Positions 48,508-62,196 of a DNA stretch of 64,000 bases are shown piece after piece. Source of the DNA: Varroa destructor (lineage: Eukaryota > Arthropoda > Arachnida > Mesostigmata > Varroidae); contig NW_019211456.1 in assembly GCF_002443255.2 (NCBI RefSeq), positions 30,563,341-30,627,340 on the forward strand. Reading direction: 5' to 3'. How positions within the stretch are numbered: position 1 is the first letter of the stretch; each line of letters starts with the position of its first letter. The position numbers and the translations under genes were made by a program. Under the pieces are notes generated by a model. The model was not told the DNA's origin and did no database searches. It was given only the letters and a program-made list of their open reading frames with translations.

Positions 48508-50993
48508 TTATTCCGATTTGAATCGCCGGTCTCTACATTGCGTAACTAGATACCGATTCTGAAGCTCGACCCTGAGATTCCATCGCATGGCAACGATTTT
48601 CATTCAGCTTCTAGATATTTATGGGCGAAAAACGTCATAGATATATAATAGATCTTGCGGCATATACTTGGTAAAGTCGCCTGAGATCACTCCATTCAAT
48701 GATTAGATCTGCTATCATTACCGCACACAGCCATAAGACCAGAGATGGGAAAATATCATCGCATCCGAATTAGGGCAACGTACCATGTACCGACCTAGCA
48801 GACTGCAGAAGAAAGAAATCACCGCATGGCACATGTATGCATTCGAATATAAACAGACAGTCACATCCGCTTACGGCAGCTACCTAGATAAAAGATCGTT
48901 CTAACGGTACATACGGCCATTTTCAAATAGGAAGTAATCGTTAACATCCACTTTATGGTTGTCAGGCGGGCGTTGGAGTAGTATTGGTTGCGGTGATAGC
49001 GGTAATAATGACGTTAGATATTGCGGTCCTAGCTTATATGGTATCCTAAAGAGGAAGAGCCCTTTGCGTAAACTCGTAAAAGCACCCCTTCTTCTGTTCA
49101 CAAGCAATCGAGGAGGTGATGTTTGCGGGACCCGTAAGCAGGCAGCGATAATCGTGTAGACAGTAGTGCGAAAGGAACAAAATGAGCTCAACAGTCTAGT
49201 TCCCCAGATAAACCACCCCTTATAGCCGTTACCCCCTTCATAGTAGTTTCTTAGTGACCTTGCAGATAGCTCGAGGAGACAGCTTTAAGGAAAGCAAGTG
49301 GATAGGTCTCTCATTTAGCCGTGTAATATCGCCGATCATCTGCGCCCAATATAATTCGGTGACTTTTTTTTAACTGTACGCTTCCGAAGACCCTTGATAC
49401 TCTGCGTATGTAGAAGTTTTTTCATCGACATTGCAGCCGTACCCACGCGGTATTCACCGAGTGGCCTAGACTACATATAGGGAACTGCTTATTAGTAGCA
49501 AAGGCTGGTAAAGCTAGAAAAAAAATGATCATGAAGAAGATGCTACTAAAATACACCATAAAGCCACAGATGTCTCACGAAGCTATACACGAACCTTGTA
49601 ATGCATGGCAGCATGCAGCGCACGGTGCTTGCGCTTGTCTTATTCTGGCCGAAATATAAGCAATACGGGAAAAAGGCCGCTATAAATAGAGAAGAATAGA
49701 CATATGAATAAGAATAGGAAAGAGTTAATGGAAGGCTGGCAAGGCAAACTATTTAGGCTACTCAAGGGTAGCAGGTACGAAAACACAACGAAGCTTCGTA
49801 ATCGAGAAATAATGACACATACATTATATGGTACTATATATAATCTTTAGTTTGTCTTCCAGCCTTTGTACCGTCGTCTCCGTATATCGCAGTCAGGTCA
49901 AGGCGATCTGACACGAACGCCAGTTGCGTGGCTGTCCCTTTCTATACGAAATAGCATTTTGGATACAAATTTTGACGATACAGACATACGGAGACAGAAG
50001 ACAAATAACAGAGACTAATATGTGTATACCAAATAGTATAAGTCTCTTATAACCATGGGGGCTATTTACATATACGTGTATTTCTATACATATATTATCA
50101 TACGAAGCATCTGTCGCCATATTTATTATCCGCGCGCTAATCCTGCTGCGATTGCCTCGGCATAAATCTTGCAAACGAGCATTTTAACTTCGAACCCATA
50201 GTTGCTTCGAAAAGGAATGGTTTGGAGCATGTGGATTCAGCGAAAGCCGCAATAATCACTAGGTGATTGTTTGTCAGCCTTCACTATGGCTGTAACGAAT
50301 ATTCTTTTGTCAAAAAAACGAATGTATCTGTTAAATATGGACAGTTCTTAGCGAAAAGCTTGTCGTTGGATACGAAGTCTCTGACAGGAGTATTTTGTCC
50401 CAATTCCTATATTTCGATACGGAACTTTATCGTAATTGGTCCACTCGCTCTGCGAACCCCCCTGTGAGAAATATAAATAATGATGAAATTTTTCGTGACT
50501 CGCATGACTCGCTCAGATCTGCACTTGTGCTTCACTGATCACGTAAACTAATGTGCCTATTTCGGTAATTGAAATGCTGCGACGAATGGATCATAACGAG
50601 TCGCTTACTTCTCTCGTTTATCCTTCTCAATGTCGTGAATTGTTTAATGATAAAACGCATAGGTACACTCTGAGCAGTCACACAAAATCGAGAAACCGCC
50701 TCATCGTCACTCTTCTAATGAAAATTCAACAGCTTCTAAAGGATGAGTCGAAGGCTGATGCTGCTCTGCGCCGAAAAAAACCTTTCAGCGCTTATCGAAT
50801 GGCGACCGAATAACTCACCTCTTATCTGGTTAATAATAAACCTGCTTATCTTAGTATAATGAGCTATTTCTGCGTATTTGTAACCGTCAAACCTTTACTT
50901 ATTTCTGTGAAGTGTATAGCGTATCGTATGCAAGTGACATAGTTACAGTGTACGTATTATAAACATTTCCCATGACAGGAAACTAAGGACATC

Positions 50994-51018
<25 letters not shown>
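50994..51018. repeat. (TA)12 microsatellite
   Basis: Perfect 25-bp TA tract, followed by a single GT interruption and further TA. Confidence 0.95.
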
Positions 51019-51024
<6 letters not shown>

Positions 51025-53618
51025 CAATTTTTTTAATTTAAGAGTAGGACAGTGATGGCTGGTATTTGACAGCTAGGTCTTCGTCGTGCTATAGCGAATC
51101 AGACTGCTAGAGGGGCCGGGACCCAACTGTCTATGTGATGAATTGCCTAACGCCGATACCGGATATGAAACTGACGAAGCACAGAGATCTGGAGCCGTCG
51201 CTACTTATTGTGTACTAAAAACACACGCCAAATAAGAGCAGGGGTGACCGCACTAAATTGATTAAAATTATATGTCTTCATTTTTATACAATTTCACTTT
51301 TTCATTGCTTTTCTAAACGAATTTGGTTATTTCGGCCACGATGTAGCCAGATCAAGGGCAGTCAAGATTGAATAATCCATTTCTCGTGAGTCTTACTCGG
51401 CTACTCCTCGATGCTTTGGCTCTTCACTGCCACGGATGTGTGGAGCCATTCGTAAACCCACATCAATAGCCTTTGTTTACTATTTGACCCTTTCTATAAA
51501 GACCATGTTGCCATTTCCTTTGCTTAAAAAACTGCATTTGGAGTGCACATTTGGACTCGACCCACATTTTGCCTCTACGCCTCTTTTGTTACGTGATCAA
51601 CACAATCGAGGTTTGGCAACAAAATATGCACCGCTCAAGGGCGGAATGAAAAGCAAGAGAAAACGAATATAGACAAGGAAAGATGCCAGAGACTGTCAGC
51701 AAAGGGTGCGATGCTGCACGAGAGCAGGCCGAAGAGAATGGCCATCGTCCTCGGCAGTGCGGCTGCAAACCTCACTGTCTTCATAGTAATGGCAATTCTC
51801 TCCGAGTAAAGGATGTGTAACGGAAGTCCAGGACATCAGGCCGAAGACATAAGGCCAGCCGACAAAGCCTCAAAGGCTTCAACGGAAAGGGCTTTTGTTG
51901 GGCGAGGTTTAAACCGTTGGTTATTTTCGGGGCTTTTGGGGTTTGTTAGTTGTTTCGCCAAGTAGACAGACGGACGTTAGTCGAGTTGGCAGCGGCACGG
52001 TAGCCACAGGGAGCACGGTAGAGTTGACAGCGACTACGTAGAATGAAGCGAGACTGGGCAAAAGGGTCTAATCGTGGAAAAGAGGAGAATCCTATAGTTA
52101 CTATCGTTGACTAACCAGGCGAGCATCGTGGTTGAACCCGCAGCAGCGGCGTTGGTTTGAGTTCTCTTTTGCCGCAGCAGTAACTGCGCTTTGAGGTCCC
52201 TTTTAACGCGTTGTGTTCTATTGTCCATATCACGATGCAGGCACAGTCATCATCGGCGCGACGAAGCGACGACGGACCAACCGTCAGCTAGTGGTAGACA
52301 ATGGCAAACTTTCAAACAACCAAAAAGAATAGGGAAATCCAAAGTATACTACAAACTGACTGCAAGGAAGGGAAAGCACGATGAAAGGGCCAACGGATGT
52401 AACTTCACCGAAATACTCGTTACCGTCCTACAAGAGACACCAAGTTTGTTCGGAGGCACGCTCTCACAGGCGCCACCTACCCCCGCAGCGCATTGTGACA
52501 CCAATGAAGCAGGCTAAAGCAGTAAACGCAAAGAAATGCGGAAAGATGAACCCTGTGGAGACGAACAACGTTTCATCTATACAAGGAAAAAGAATAAGGG
52601 TGACAGTACCTTCATACAGTGGATGATTTTGGATTACGTTGCTCTTACCACACTTACGCCGTATCCCATTAGAAGCAGGCTAACGATCATTGGCTGCATT
52701 GAGTAAGATTGGCTAGCATGGGACTATCAGGACGGAAGAATGTATATCACGTACGAAGGGACGGGAAGAGACGGATGGGCTAAAACATGGCACGGATGAC
52801 CACCAATGGTTAAATTTACACTGCCATTGGGTCTAACGAGGTTTGAATAAAAGGGGGGCAGAGTTTGAGAGAAAAGTCATAATTGTCGTAGGTGAATTTA
52901 AGGGCAGCAGCGTGAGCAGTATGTCTCTAAATTGTATGTAAAGATGTAAATATGTAATGATGTCTCTAAATAAGATGAAAAGGAGTTTCTGATACTACTA
53001 TGGGTATTTGAAGGAAAACAGAATAAGTAAAGAAGTCTGAGATGAATTGCTTAAAAGCCTCAACGAAGCGAAGTCCGTCGGACATAACCAGACACGTTCT
53101 GGGTTGTGGGGTCCTGACTAACCAAGAACGAAGCCAATGAAACATGGCCTAAGTTGAAGAAAGCCTCAAGGCCAAACAATATTAAGGTAAACAGTATTAA
53201 CTCAGGACGCATGCATATCATCAGTACGAAAGTGTTGCTGCCCAATACAGACAAAAAGAACTAATGAAAAAACTGGAAAAAATTAGTAGTGGCAATTTTA
53301 AGATGTGTGGTAGATGAGCCAGAATAATAACATGGTAACCCCTCCAAATGGATCGAGTTTTATAAGCAACTTAAAATCAACGCTGTAGGCCATATTCTAG
53401 TTGCTTTATTATATGTTTAAATTTAAACATTAGTGACTTTTGGCGATTGATAAATGCCAGTAGCGTAGATTGCATACGTTGTTCTCAGTGCTCACGTTTC
53501 AGTGGATGAAACTTAATTTATGTACGGTTCTATAATTAACTGGTTAATTAACTGGTACATTCTGAGGGTATACAAAGAATGTTTACAGGTATCAGGACGT
53601 TTAAACGTTTTAATTCAT

Positions 53619-53659
53619 ATTATATATTTATTTATTTACATATATATATACATATTTAA
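53619..53659. repeat. Imperfect TA/TTTA-rich tract
   Basis: Runs of TATATTTATTTA, then (TA)5 with a CATA interruption. It creates a chance Tyr/Ile-rich reading frame on the plus strand. Confidence 0.8.
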
Positions 53660-54040
53660 ACTAGGAAAAGAGACACGAAGAAGATTCGGGGTGGAAAGAA
53701 CACTGTTGGTGCGTAAATCCTCAGATGCCTCAAAGCCACTGTGTAGCCGATCTTGCTCAATCATGAGAACACATAAAGTGTTTCAGACCTCCGCTGAGGT
53801 GTTAAACAGTACTTGCCAAGTCTATTTGACCTCGTATTACGAAAGAGATGCACTCTCAGTTTTCGATAGGCAACTTCACTGATGAAACGGGCCGGGAAAT
53901 GCTTCTGTAGAACGAAATGTTTGGCTTAGCCTAGAACTTTTATCGTTATTTCGATGCCATAATTATTGCCATGTTTATTGGACAATAGCAATAATGTTAG
54001 ATTATAAATGACTTCAACTATATTGCTACCTCAGTTCGTT

Positions 54041-54190
54041 TGTTCCTGTGATAGTGCTCTTCCTGTTCGCCTACTAAACCTAAGAACGTGTGGTGGTCTA
54101 GGTTCGAATCCAAGCGTGAACAGACTTTGTTTCGTGCTGATAGGAGGCAGCCGTCTGACGCAATACCTAACAGCTTAAGTACCGTCCATT
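54041..54190 (+). repeat. tRNA-derived SINE-like element, best copy
   Basis: The sequence has an A-box-like segment (GATAGTGCTC at about 54049), the tRNA-like string GCCTACTAAACC, and a perfect B box GGTTCGAATCC at 54101-54111. The ends TGTTC and GAACA can pair like an acceptor stem. A non-tRNA body follows (GTGCTGATAGGAGGCAGC, then GTCTGACGC). It shares 18 identical bases around the B box, and a recognisable body, with 10424-10555. Anticodon-arm pairing is poor and a body follows the tRNA part, so it is a SINE rather than a functional tRNA gene. Confidence 0.62.
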
Positions 54191-55252
54191 AAACTCAAAA
54201 CAATCATTTATCTCTGTTTACCCCAAAAAACATCGCTAAAATTGTATTTTGTAGGCTATTTTAGAACTCGTGGCATGCATATATACTTCTGGTTTTAGCT
54301 TTGACTTTTATCCTCTCCCCCAACTTCCTGCTTTGAATGGATCAATACACAGTTTTTGTAGTCTAGTAAAAAAGAAAAGATAAATATGTAGGTTTATTGG
54401 CGGAAGGCTCGTTAAATATAGGTTCCCTAACGTATAGTGTGCATAATGCTATGAAAGGCGAAAGCCGACTTTAGCTGTCATGGCATAGCATGGAAGAAGT
54501 GTTGGCAAGACTTTTATGGTCAAATACCTTAAGCTCGATATAGCGACGCCGTGGAGGCATGTAAAGTTGATAGTTAAAATGTCTCCGATCGCAATATCTG
54601 GCTATTACGTAGCGATCAAAGGAGCATTTGTTTGTGTGTGAAAACGATATCACACGAAAAATCGCTAAGCCATCCTTCGACCTACCCTACTGCTCTCTTA
54701 TCCTTTCTCAAGGACTGGAGGAATTGGAGCACAGAGAGAGACTCAACTAATGAAAACTGTAGTACTAATGAAATATTGTCGAGTACCGACGACATCAATA
54801 GTTTAAGCGGCGTCGACGTTATCATTACTTTACATTACGAAGCTGCTCCAACGGCTCAAATGGTTGGCGGAAGTTGGCTTTTGCACCGTTACATACCACT
54901 ACTGATATAGTTGTACGAAACCATTTGCGCTCATAATGATTGGCCTTCATTAGTTGGGCCATTTCCCTACGTTATTTCTTGCCGCTTTTTTTGTACTTGT
55001 CCTAAATGCGCTAGTGTTAATGCGATCTATTTTCGGCGTCGAGAAGCAGCCGTTAGTGCGTTACCAAAAACAGAATTATATGTTGGCACCACATTGCTAC
55101 TGATGGACTTTTGTAGATTATAGGGATGACAATGGTGATCTCGTTGTGTGTAATTTTGCAAAGAGGAACTAGTCATTTTGTAAGGTGATTAGAGATAAGC
55201 CTTACAGAACTATGATAGCTATCTAGGCGTATCAATCGGGTTTTGCTGATTC

Positions 55253-55294
55253 ATCAATCTCAAATGACTAATCAATAATTAATCAATCTCAAAT
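55253..55294. repeat. Short direct repeat
   Basis: ATCAATCTCAAAT occurs at 55253-55265 and again at 55282-55294, with related ATCAATAATTAATC sequence between. It looks like a small local tandem duplication. Confidence 0.85.
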
Positions 55295-55547
55295 CTAAAA
55301 TTGTTATAAATAATGAATATGACTATCTCTGTCCTATTATTGAATGATGTGCTGTTATCTATACGAAACTCCGAACTGCGTGGTCCTTTTTCTATAGATT
55401 GACCGCGTATCGATTAGCAGATCGTTTCATTTTAGTTGACTCACGGTGTTTCTGAGACGAATGTAGAAATTTGGCTTATTTGAATAATCAAGATGTTTCA
55501 TTGTATTACCCGAGGTAGAAAGACGTTCTCGAAGCTGTCATATATAT

Positions 55548-55647
55548 NNNNNNNNNNNNNNNNNNNNNNNNNNNNNNNNNNNNNNNNNNNNNNNNNNNNN
55601 NNNNNNNNNNNNNNNNNNNNNNNNNNNNNNNNNNNNNNNNNNNNNNN
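55548..55647. other. Assembly gap (100 N)
   Basis: Exactly 100 N and preceded directly by CATATATAT, again suggesting a TA microsatellite at the gap edge. Unseen sequence here could include exons. Confidence 0.99.
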
Positions 55648-56703
55648 TGGTACAGAGGACGTGGCTATGGCATTCGTACATAGTATTATAGTGAGCGTTT
55701 ACAAATAACAGATATATCAGCTAGATCAATTCGCTAGACGATTATCAGTATGATAATTCTGGTTATAGATGAGTTACCGTCCGTACAAGTATCTATTTGT
55801 ACAGTGAGCGGCCTTTTACAATCGGTATTATACACTTATACGTTATCTAGCAAACGTTATTTTTGAAAGGAAAGCTTCACCAATGAATGCAATTATAAAC
55901 TTCACGATAAATATCGCGTGATGATAACACTTTTGACAGCTATCATGCTGTTATTGTCATCACCATCGGTGTACTATGATAAGCACGTATTTGGGCTATC
56001 ACAATTTGTTGTTCTTATTATATATGAGTTAGCAATCGATGCTGACCTGTTTTTGCTAAACAAATCTTATAAACCGAACTAATAACGGTAAAGAATCTAT
56101 ATATGCGCACCACCTTGTGTACTCGCGCCTTTTTATTATGGCTTTGGTGCACTGCCGCGATGTGGCACGCCACTTAGTGAAACCTCTTTGGCAGGCAATG
56201 CGCACCATGGTTCTTTATGCACAAGTCGTTGAATGAAATTTGCTTGCCATTTGTAACAGATAATGGGTTCTTTTTCTATATGTGTTTTGCCAGATCAAAT
56301 GGCCCGTACTCCCCCACATATTAGGTGGTCCTCTTTGAGGGCAATTCTACTAAAAGCATTTAGAAAGAAGGTAGATCAACGATTAAAATAGATACTTCTC
56401 CATTGCTAATGATGGACCCATTTTTTGCTAAATTTTACATAAATACGTGTTAACGTTTCACCTTACTATAAGCGTAACCTTATCCTCCTATTCGTCCTAT
56501 ATACATAGATACATGCTCAATTTTCTGAAGTTAACATTGATGGTCTAATATAATTGCAAGCCCCATCGCGCCAGGTCATGGCTGCAGGTTTCTTAAATTT
56601 TCTACACCACTCAAATGAATCAACTTCTATTTGCTTCCAATTATTTGACCACGGATTCAGAATTCCAAAAGCCAAGTATCTCCCGTTTTGTACGTTTAGT
56701 CGT

Positions 56704-56953
56704 TTAAGGGGTCCAGCCTCGTTGTGCATAGAATCGCAGTAGTATTACGTTGAAGGGGTGCACTATGAAGGAGGCTGATCTAACCGCGGATCGCATCAGC
56801 AGTTGGAGCTCAGCTGCTTGTTTTCCGTTAAGTCGATCGTCAAGGCGCTTGGTCGGGTCGGCGACCTTCAGGCGTTTGGCGGCCTTACAAAACCTGTCAA
56901 CAGTCAGCTGTCGCCTCCGGATGAATGACCCCGTGAAATGGAAGCTAAGCCTG
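56704..56953 (-). other. Unassigned open segment with coding-like composition
   Basis: The minus strand has TTTTATAG at 56954-56961, an acceptable acceptor. An open frame follows, reading LTVDRFCKAAKRLKVADPTK then RLDDRLNGKQAAELQLLMRS, to a stop at 56704. There is a possible donor (GCG|GTTAGA) at 56784. The mixture of charged and hydrophobic residues and the G/C-ending codons look coding, but I recognise no family. It lacks an ATG, so it could only be an internal or last exon. Neighbouring minus-strand frames (56904-57116, 56517-56729) are also open. This may be an unrecognised gene, a diverged transposon, or chance in a GC-richer patch. Confidence 0.22.
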
Positions 56954-57979
56954 CTATAAAAGGAAAACTAAGCATTGACACTTGTTGCCGTAATGCTACT
57001 ACAGCTATCCCGTATTGCTTGCCTGCAACCTGTGCTATCGTCGTCACTTTCAAACTTCGATCAGCTAACCCCTTGAAATTTACCCATGGGCGTACAGGTT
57101 GCAGTACCATCAACATAGTGCCAGCGGTGAAATTCGCCTAGCCTGGAAGATCGCACCGCTTCGCCACAGCTTCACTTGGAATAATTCAAACCCTGACTCG
57201 TACAGAATGGCTAGAATACACTGCCATAAAGATGCGTAGATACCTCATTTAGTTGGCGTGGATTCATTGTTAAGAGGATGATCGGTTTCCCACCTGACTT
57301 CCAGGTGTTGCCTATATATATGATTTCCACTTGGGTGCAGCGAAGGTTGCGGAAGAGTAAAAACTACCTTTGATATAGATAATATATTAAATCGCTTCCG
57401 ACTATCACTGCTCACTTTTTTCATATTGATTGGCGGGAGCTACACTATACTGTACGCAACCAACCAGCCCAGTCTTATTCGCCACGCAAAGCGTTCATAA
57501 ATAAGCTCAGGAAGTCTTGGCTTGAGCGGAGTCTTGCATCGCCCGCGTGCACAGGCGTACTGCACGAACATTACAGACTGACGATGCCCATGGGTGGCTG
57601 TACCAGGAAAAAGCCTAGCAGTAACTGAAGCGGCCATAAGCCGGGCCAGTGGCTTCGTTTCGGTAGTCTTGGCGAAAAAAGCTTGAAACGCATTCTCTCT
57701 GCACTTACTCCCATAGACACCTTGGCCATCTTTACTGTCGTCTTGCACTGACAAAAGATGACGTAACGATGAGCGACGCACTTTTTATGCCGCTGTACCA
57801 CAATGGCTTTAATGTGCCAGTGTGTCCAGCAGGCAGTGGAATGAACATCAGTGAGAAAAACAACGGTTAGAGAAAAGTGTGCTTGGAGCTTTCAAAGAGC
57901 CAACTATGGAACTCATGGGGATATTTAAGGGTTTTGAGGCTAAGCAAATATGAACGATGCCACCCTTTTAGCCTCTTTT

Positions 57980-57998
57980 TGTCTGTCTGTCTGTCTGT
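57980..57998. repeat. (TGTC) tetranucleotide microsatellite
   Basis: Nearly five perfect TGTC units. Confidence 0.95.
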
Positions 57999-60900
57999 TG
58001 CCTTTCCACCTTTGTCGCCATTTGTTCAAGCATACCTGTCCTAGCCGTGTATACATCGAATAAAGGACGCACATACATACACAGACTGAAACTATTATTA
58101 AATTCCAACGGCAGCGAAAGCAGAAGCCTGAGAACCTTGAAACGAAATAGAGAAAAGTAGGATTGTTCCCATACACTGTCAGTTCACCACCACCTCTACC
58201 GCTATCTGCCAGTTTTTTCTGCCGTTTGGCTCTGCACGTGTGCCCGTACCACTGGTGTCTGTCACGTAGATTTGACTTTCGCGGAAGTATCCCGAAGGAA
58301 GACGAACTTCCTCGTGTTGTTTTGCCGGGGCTCTAAGCAGACGACTGACTATATAGGCTCCCGAAATATAGCGTTTTTCACACATAAGTGCATTAGTACA
58401 TATATGCGATGCTAATCTATGTCATTCCAGCATAAAATATATTGGTAAAGATTTGGGATACACGTCTGACAGCGACAAGCTTCAGCTATCAAAACAACTT
58501 TAGATCGCGTTGTATGCTGTTGTTAATGTTGCGCACCGTGTCTTGGAAAGAAGAGTAGTACTCGACATATAAAATACTGTATGTCAAATCAACAGGTATT
58601 TAATCACTTGCAACACGCTTTGAATCCCAGGTGTTCTGCACAACTCTGACATGTATTGGAACTATGGACGTCTTGCAGTTTGGAGTGTAGCAATACTAAA
58701 AGGAGCAGTGTGCGGCCAACACAATCTGTTTAATATAACTCTATAGTAATATTATATTTTAATTTTAACTGGATGAACCCAAGTCATCATACAGGTAGTA
58801 ATTATAGCTTCGAATCTTTTTACTGCCCGTTGCAAGAACCCTAGTTCATCGTCGTCGAACAGCTACTATACAAGGATGGCAACGAAGACATAAGTCTGCT
58901 GAAGAGCTTAAATTTGGTTGATGATCGGGCTATACAATGATACCTTTAGTATTTCTATATACTGTCGCATAGGAAATTCGTATCTTATATCATAGAGTTT
59001 GAGACCCTTACGGTTCCAGGATCATAAAACAAAAAATTAGGTTACGCCTTACACATCACTGTGTGGCATTCAGAAGGTGCACATATGTCTGTTTCTATAA
59101 CCTGTACTTAGTTGTACGCGCTAGGCTGTAAGTACTCCCTTTTCTTCAAGATTTTACTCTCTCTTCATGAACGTCATCTTTCTGAGACTTTTTCGCCGCA
59201 CTTGTGTAGGTAATAGTCGGACGAAGCAGGCCACGACAAGACGAAATCACTTGTCCTGGGCTTCGCTCAGTAATGCAATGCTTCTGAAGATAACGACAAC
59301 AAAGGGGGACGAGTTTCATCTGACAGGATAATAAATCAAACGGATAGATTAAAAGGATAGTTTATAATAGTTTATAGCAGACGGGATTTTACTGCAGTGG
59401 AGGACCGCAGTAGGGTCTCTGCCTGACTGATGGTCCTTGAGCCTTTATCGGACCATTTTTTGGCTGCGTTTTCTTCTTCAATAACTCGCCTTCCTTTTCT
59501 TTTACTCCTATTCATATAGTGCCCTCTGTATTAATATTCTCGTCCCAGCTCTTTCTAGTGGTTGCATCACCTTGCTTCCCAATCGGCGAAAAAGTGTATG
59601 GCCATTATCGGTTCGTGCTTCCGGGTGCTTCTGACGTCAAATTTGTGGCGGGTGTGATGGCCGAGATTTACGCCGCAGCATGAGGTTATCATACTGCTAC
59701 TGGCAAGAGTAGATGATAGTTAGAAAGTGCTTCTTCTAGTGATGGAAGGAGTTATGCAGTGGTTTCCATCAGTAGGTTCCTCCTTGACCTTTTTATCTCC
59801 CTTGCGAGGGTGCTCTTTTCAAAACCCGGTTTCGTTGGAATAGATGGATGATCACAGTAGTGGATTGAGATTTATATTTTGTTAATTTCGTTTCAATCAT
59901 AAAAGAGCAGCAATAGTAATAAAAAACCTTTTTGGTTTGTCCGTGTTTTGGCTTCCTTCGGTATTGATTTACTTATACTTAATTTGCTGGCTAAGCCAGC
60001 TAATAGTAGATGTCGGTTGAAACACTATGGTGATTGCCACCTATTCAACTCTATAATAAATCTGTAAAATGACGAGTGTACACTACTCGTAGTTACATTT
60101 CTAAAAATGCATACATTAATATATCCCGGGGTGACCTTTTTTTTTTTTGTCAAAATTCCTGTTCCGTCATGATGTTTCTCTTAGTGAAAATATAGGTATG
60201 ATGACGACTTGTTCCCAGATAATAGACATGTCTTTCACAACATAGGACCATGAAAGGTATGAAATGTATTTGGCATTAAATCGCTCTTTTGAGTAGCGTT
60301 CGGCTTAACTTTGCATAGTTCAGTAAAATTTTTCACAGTGTATTAAACCGATCGACTTTATGGTATATCTATTTGTATTGGTTCTTTATCCTACATGATG
60401 GCGGCAGCGACCGTAACCATTCCTAGAAAACACCGATTCTCATGCATGAAACAACATTTGCAAAGGGTCAAAATGGCCAGTAGTGGTAGGGTGAATATTT
60501 TTGAAAGCCCGACTATTTTTTTTTGCGTAAAAATCGGAATCACCTTTTCAGTAAAGCATTTAGAACTTGTCTCGGCTAGAAGATCCAGGCGACGTGGGCC
60601 TTGCTGTAACTATCTGCGGTTTGTCTATGAAACAGATCTATGAAGGGGCATGCAGCCATATGCCATTGGTTTTAGTTTTTGGGAGTTCAATATGTATTTC
60701 TCGTTTGCGAACCAGATATCCAGCCTCAGCTCATGTAGACATTTGCCACATCTGAGCTTCGGTCAACGCTTTCTAATCTCAGTGCCCACTAAGTTTATAC
60801 GTCCTTCTGTCCTAGATCCTAAGCATACATGTTACGCATCCATACATGTACTTTGACTAGCATGCGCACATGATCATACTTTAAATATCTGTTGCTTCCT

Positions 60901-62196
60901 ACATTTTGCAGATTGTACTGGAAATAACAGGTCAAACACTTTTCCAAACCTCGAAATCGGTCACGCAGGTAGAAAATGGAGCTTTGCATCTTCACATGTT
61001 TGTTAAGTGCAGTAACAAGTGTTAAAAATTATTATACAAATACATAACCTCCATCTTGATGTGAACGGGGCACATTTTCAAAGGCGGTGCTACTGTGCCA
61101 GCACAGTCTGCAGAGAGTTGTGCAGTCTTAGCGCCTGCACCTGTAACTATAATTTAGAATTTTCTCCAATGATTCGTATTATTAACATTAGCTGAATTAC
61201 TATGATTCTTCACAGGGGTTCAACTGAAATCAATTACAGTAGCAAGATTCATTCGCGACATCTCTAACCGGTTTGCCAGGTATCTTCATAACCAAAGAAA
61301 TAAGCAACTTATTAAGAAAATCATTAAGTTGTTTGTCATCATTGTCGTAAAAGCTGTCACTCACCTTCGCCATTTTGTCTCGACATTAGGTTAATCCGTG
61401 TGCATCAGTTGGCTTTGAGTTCCCCATCTTAATGTCTTGCCACAACAATGGAGCTCGTCGATTTTGAAAGAGGCACATAAAACATAAGAAAGCCTAATTG
61501 TCTCGTTAGAATAAAATCAATAAGGGTAGCATATTACGTTTGTCCGAAACGAAATATCCGAAAATGCCACTGCATAATAATCCGATTTAATACCAGATGT
61601 ACCTGTGACGATCATGCAACCCTGTTCGAATTATCTAGAACTTACTGAATAGTTTGTCGTTACTTCAAACGCGTGTACGAAAATCACACAACAAAAAATT
61701 CATCGCCCGTACTAGCCCTATACTTAGAGACTTAAATATGAACAATTGTTTTTATCCATCGTTAGCAGCCTGACCATATTATCAATTTCACCCTGACATA
61801 TTATATATAAATAACATAAACAATGGCTGAATACTAATGGCTAAATATTAGCATGTGAGCTGTACCTCGCCTGAATTAGGAATGAAAAAGAATTATAATT
61901 CCCAAATATTCTAAATAAATAAAATTACGAAGCTAAACAATATAAAGTGGGATTCTAATAGCGCTCGACATTGTAATTTAAGGACGAAAGATGTATGTAC
62001 GTAGGCAATCGTTTGTTTGTCGTTTAAAATTCACTTAACGTTAACGGCAACTGCCGCTGCCACCGAAAAAGAATTATCGCAGTTTGCTCATCAGAGACCC
62101 TTCTATCACGTGGTCTGGATAGACTCAATAGAATTTAGTTAGTTCGAGAAGACATCAAATTGAAGACGCTTGTCTCTTTATATTCCTCCATGTGGC

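Noticed and set aside
48640..48775. Hydrophobic minus-strand frame (PSLVLWLCAVMIADLIIEW) before a GTGATC site, considered as the transporter TM1 exon
   Set aside because: No D-G-G-x-G-W signature, weak donor, and an in-frame stop shortly upstream without an acceptor.
54041..54111. Functional tRNA gene suggested by a perfect B box and tRNA-like A box
   Set aside because: Stem pairing is incomplete, the spacing of the anticodon arm is wrong, and a second dispersed copy shares sequence beyond the tRNA part. A SINE explains it better.
57571..57801. Possible first coding exon (MAKVSMG before a GTAAGT donor at about 57692) for the transporter
   Set aside because: GTAAGT is expected dozens of times by chance in 128 kb of strand, and the phase-0 end has no matching downstream exon.
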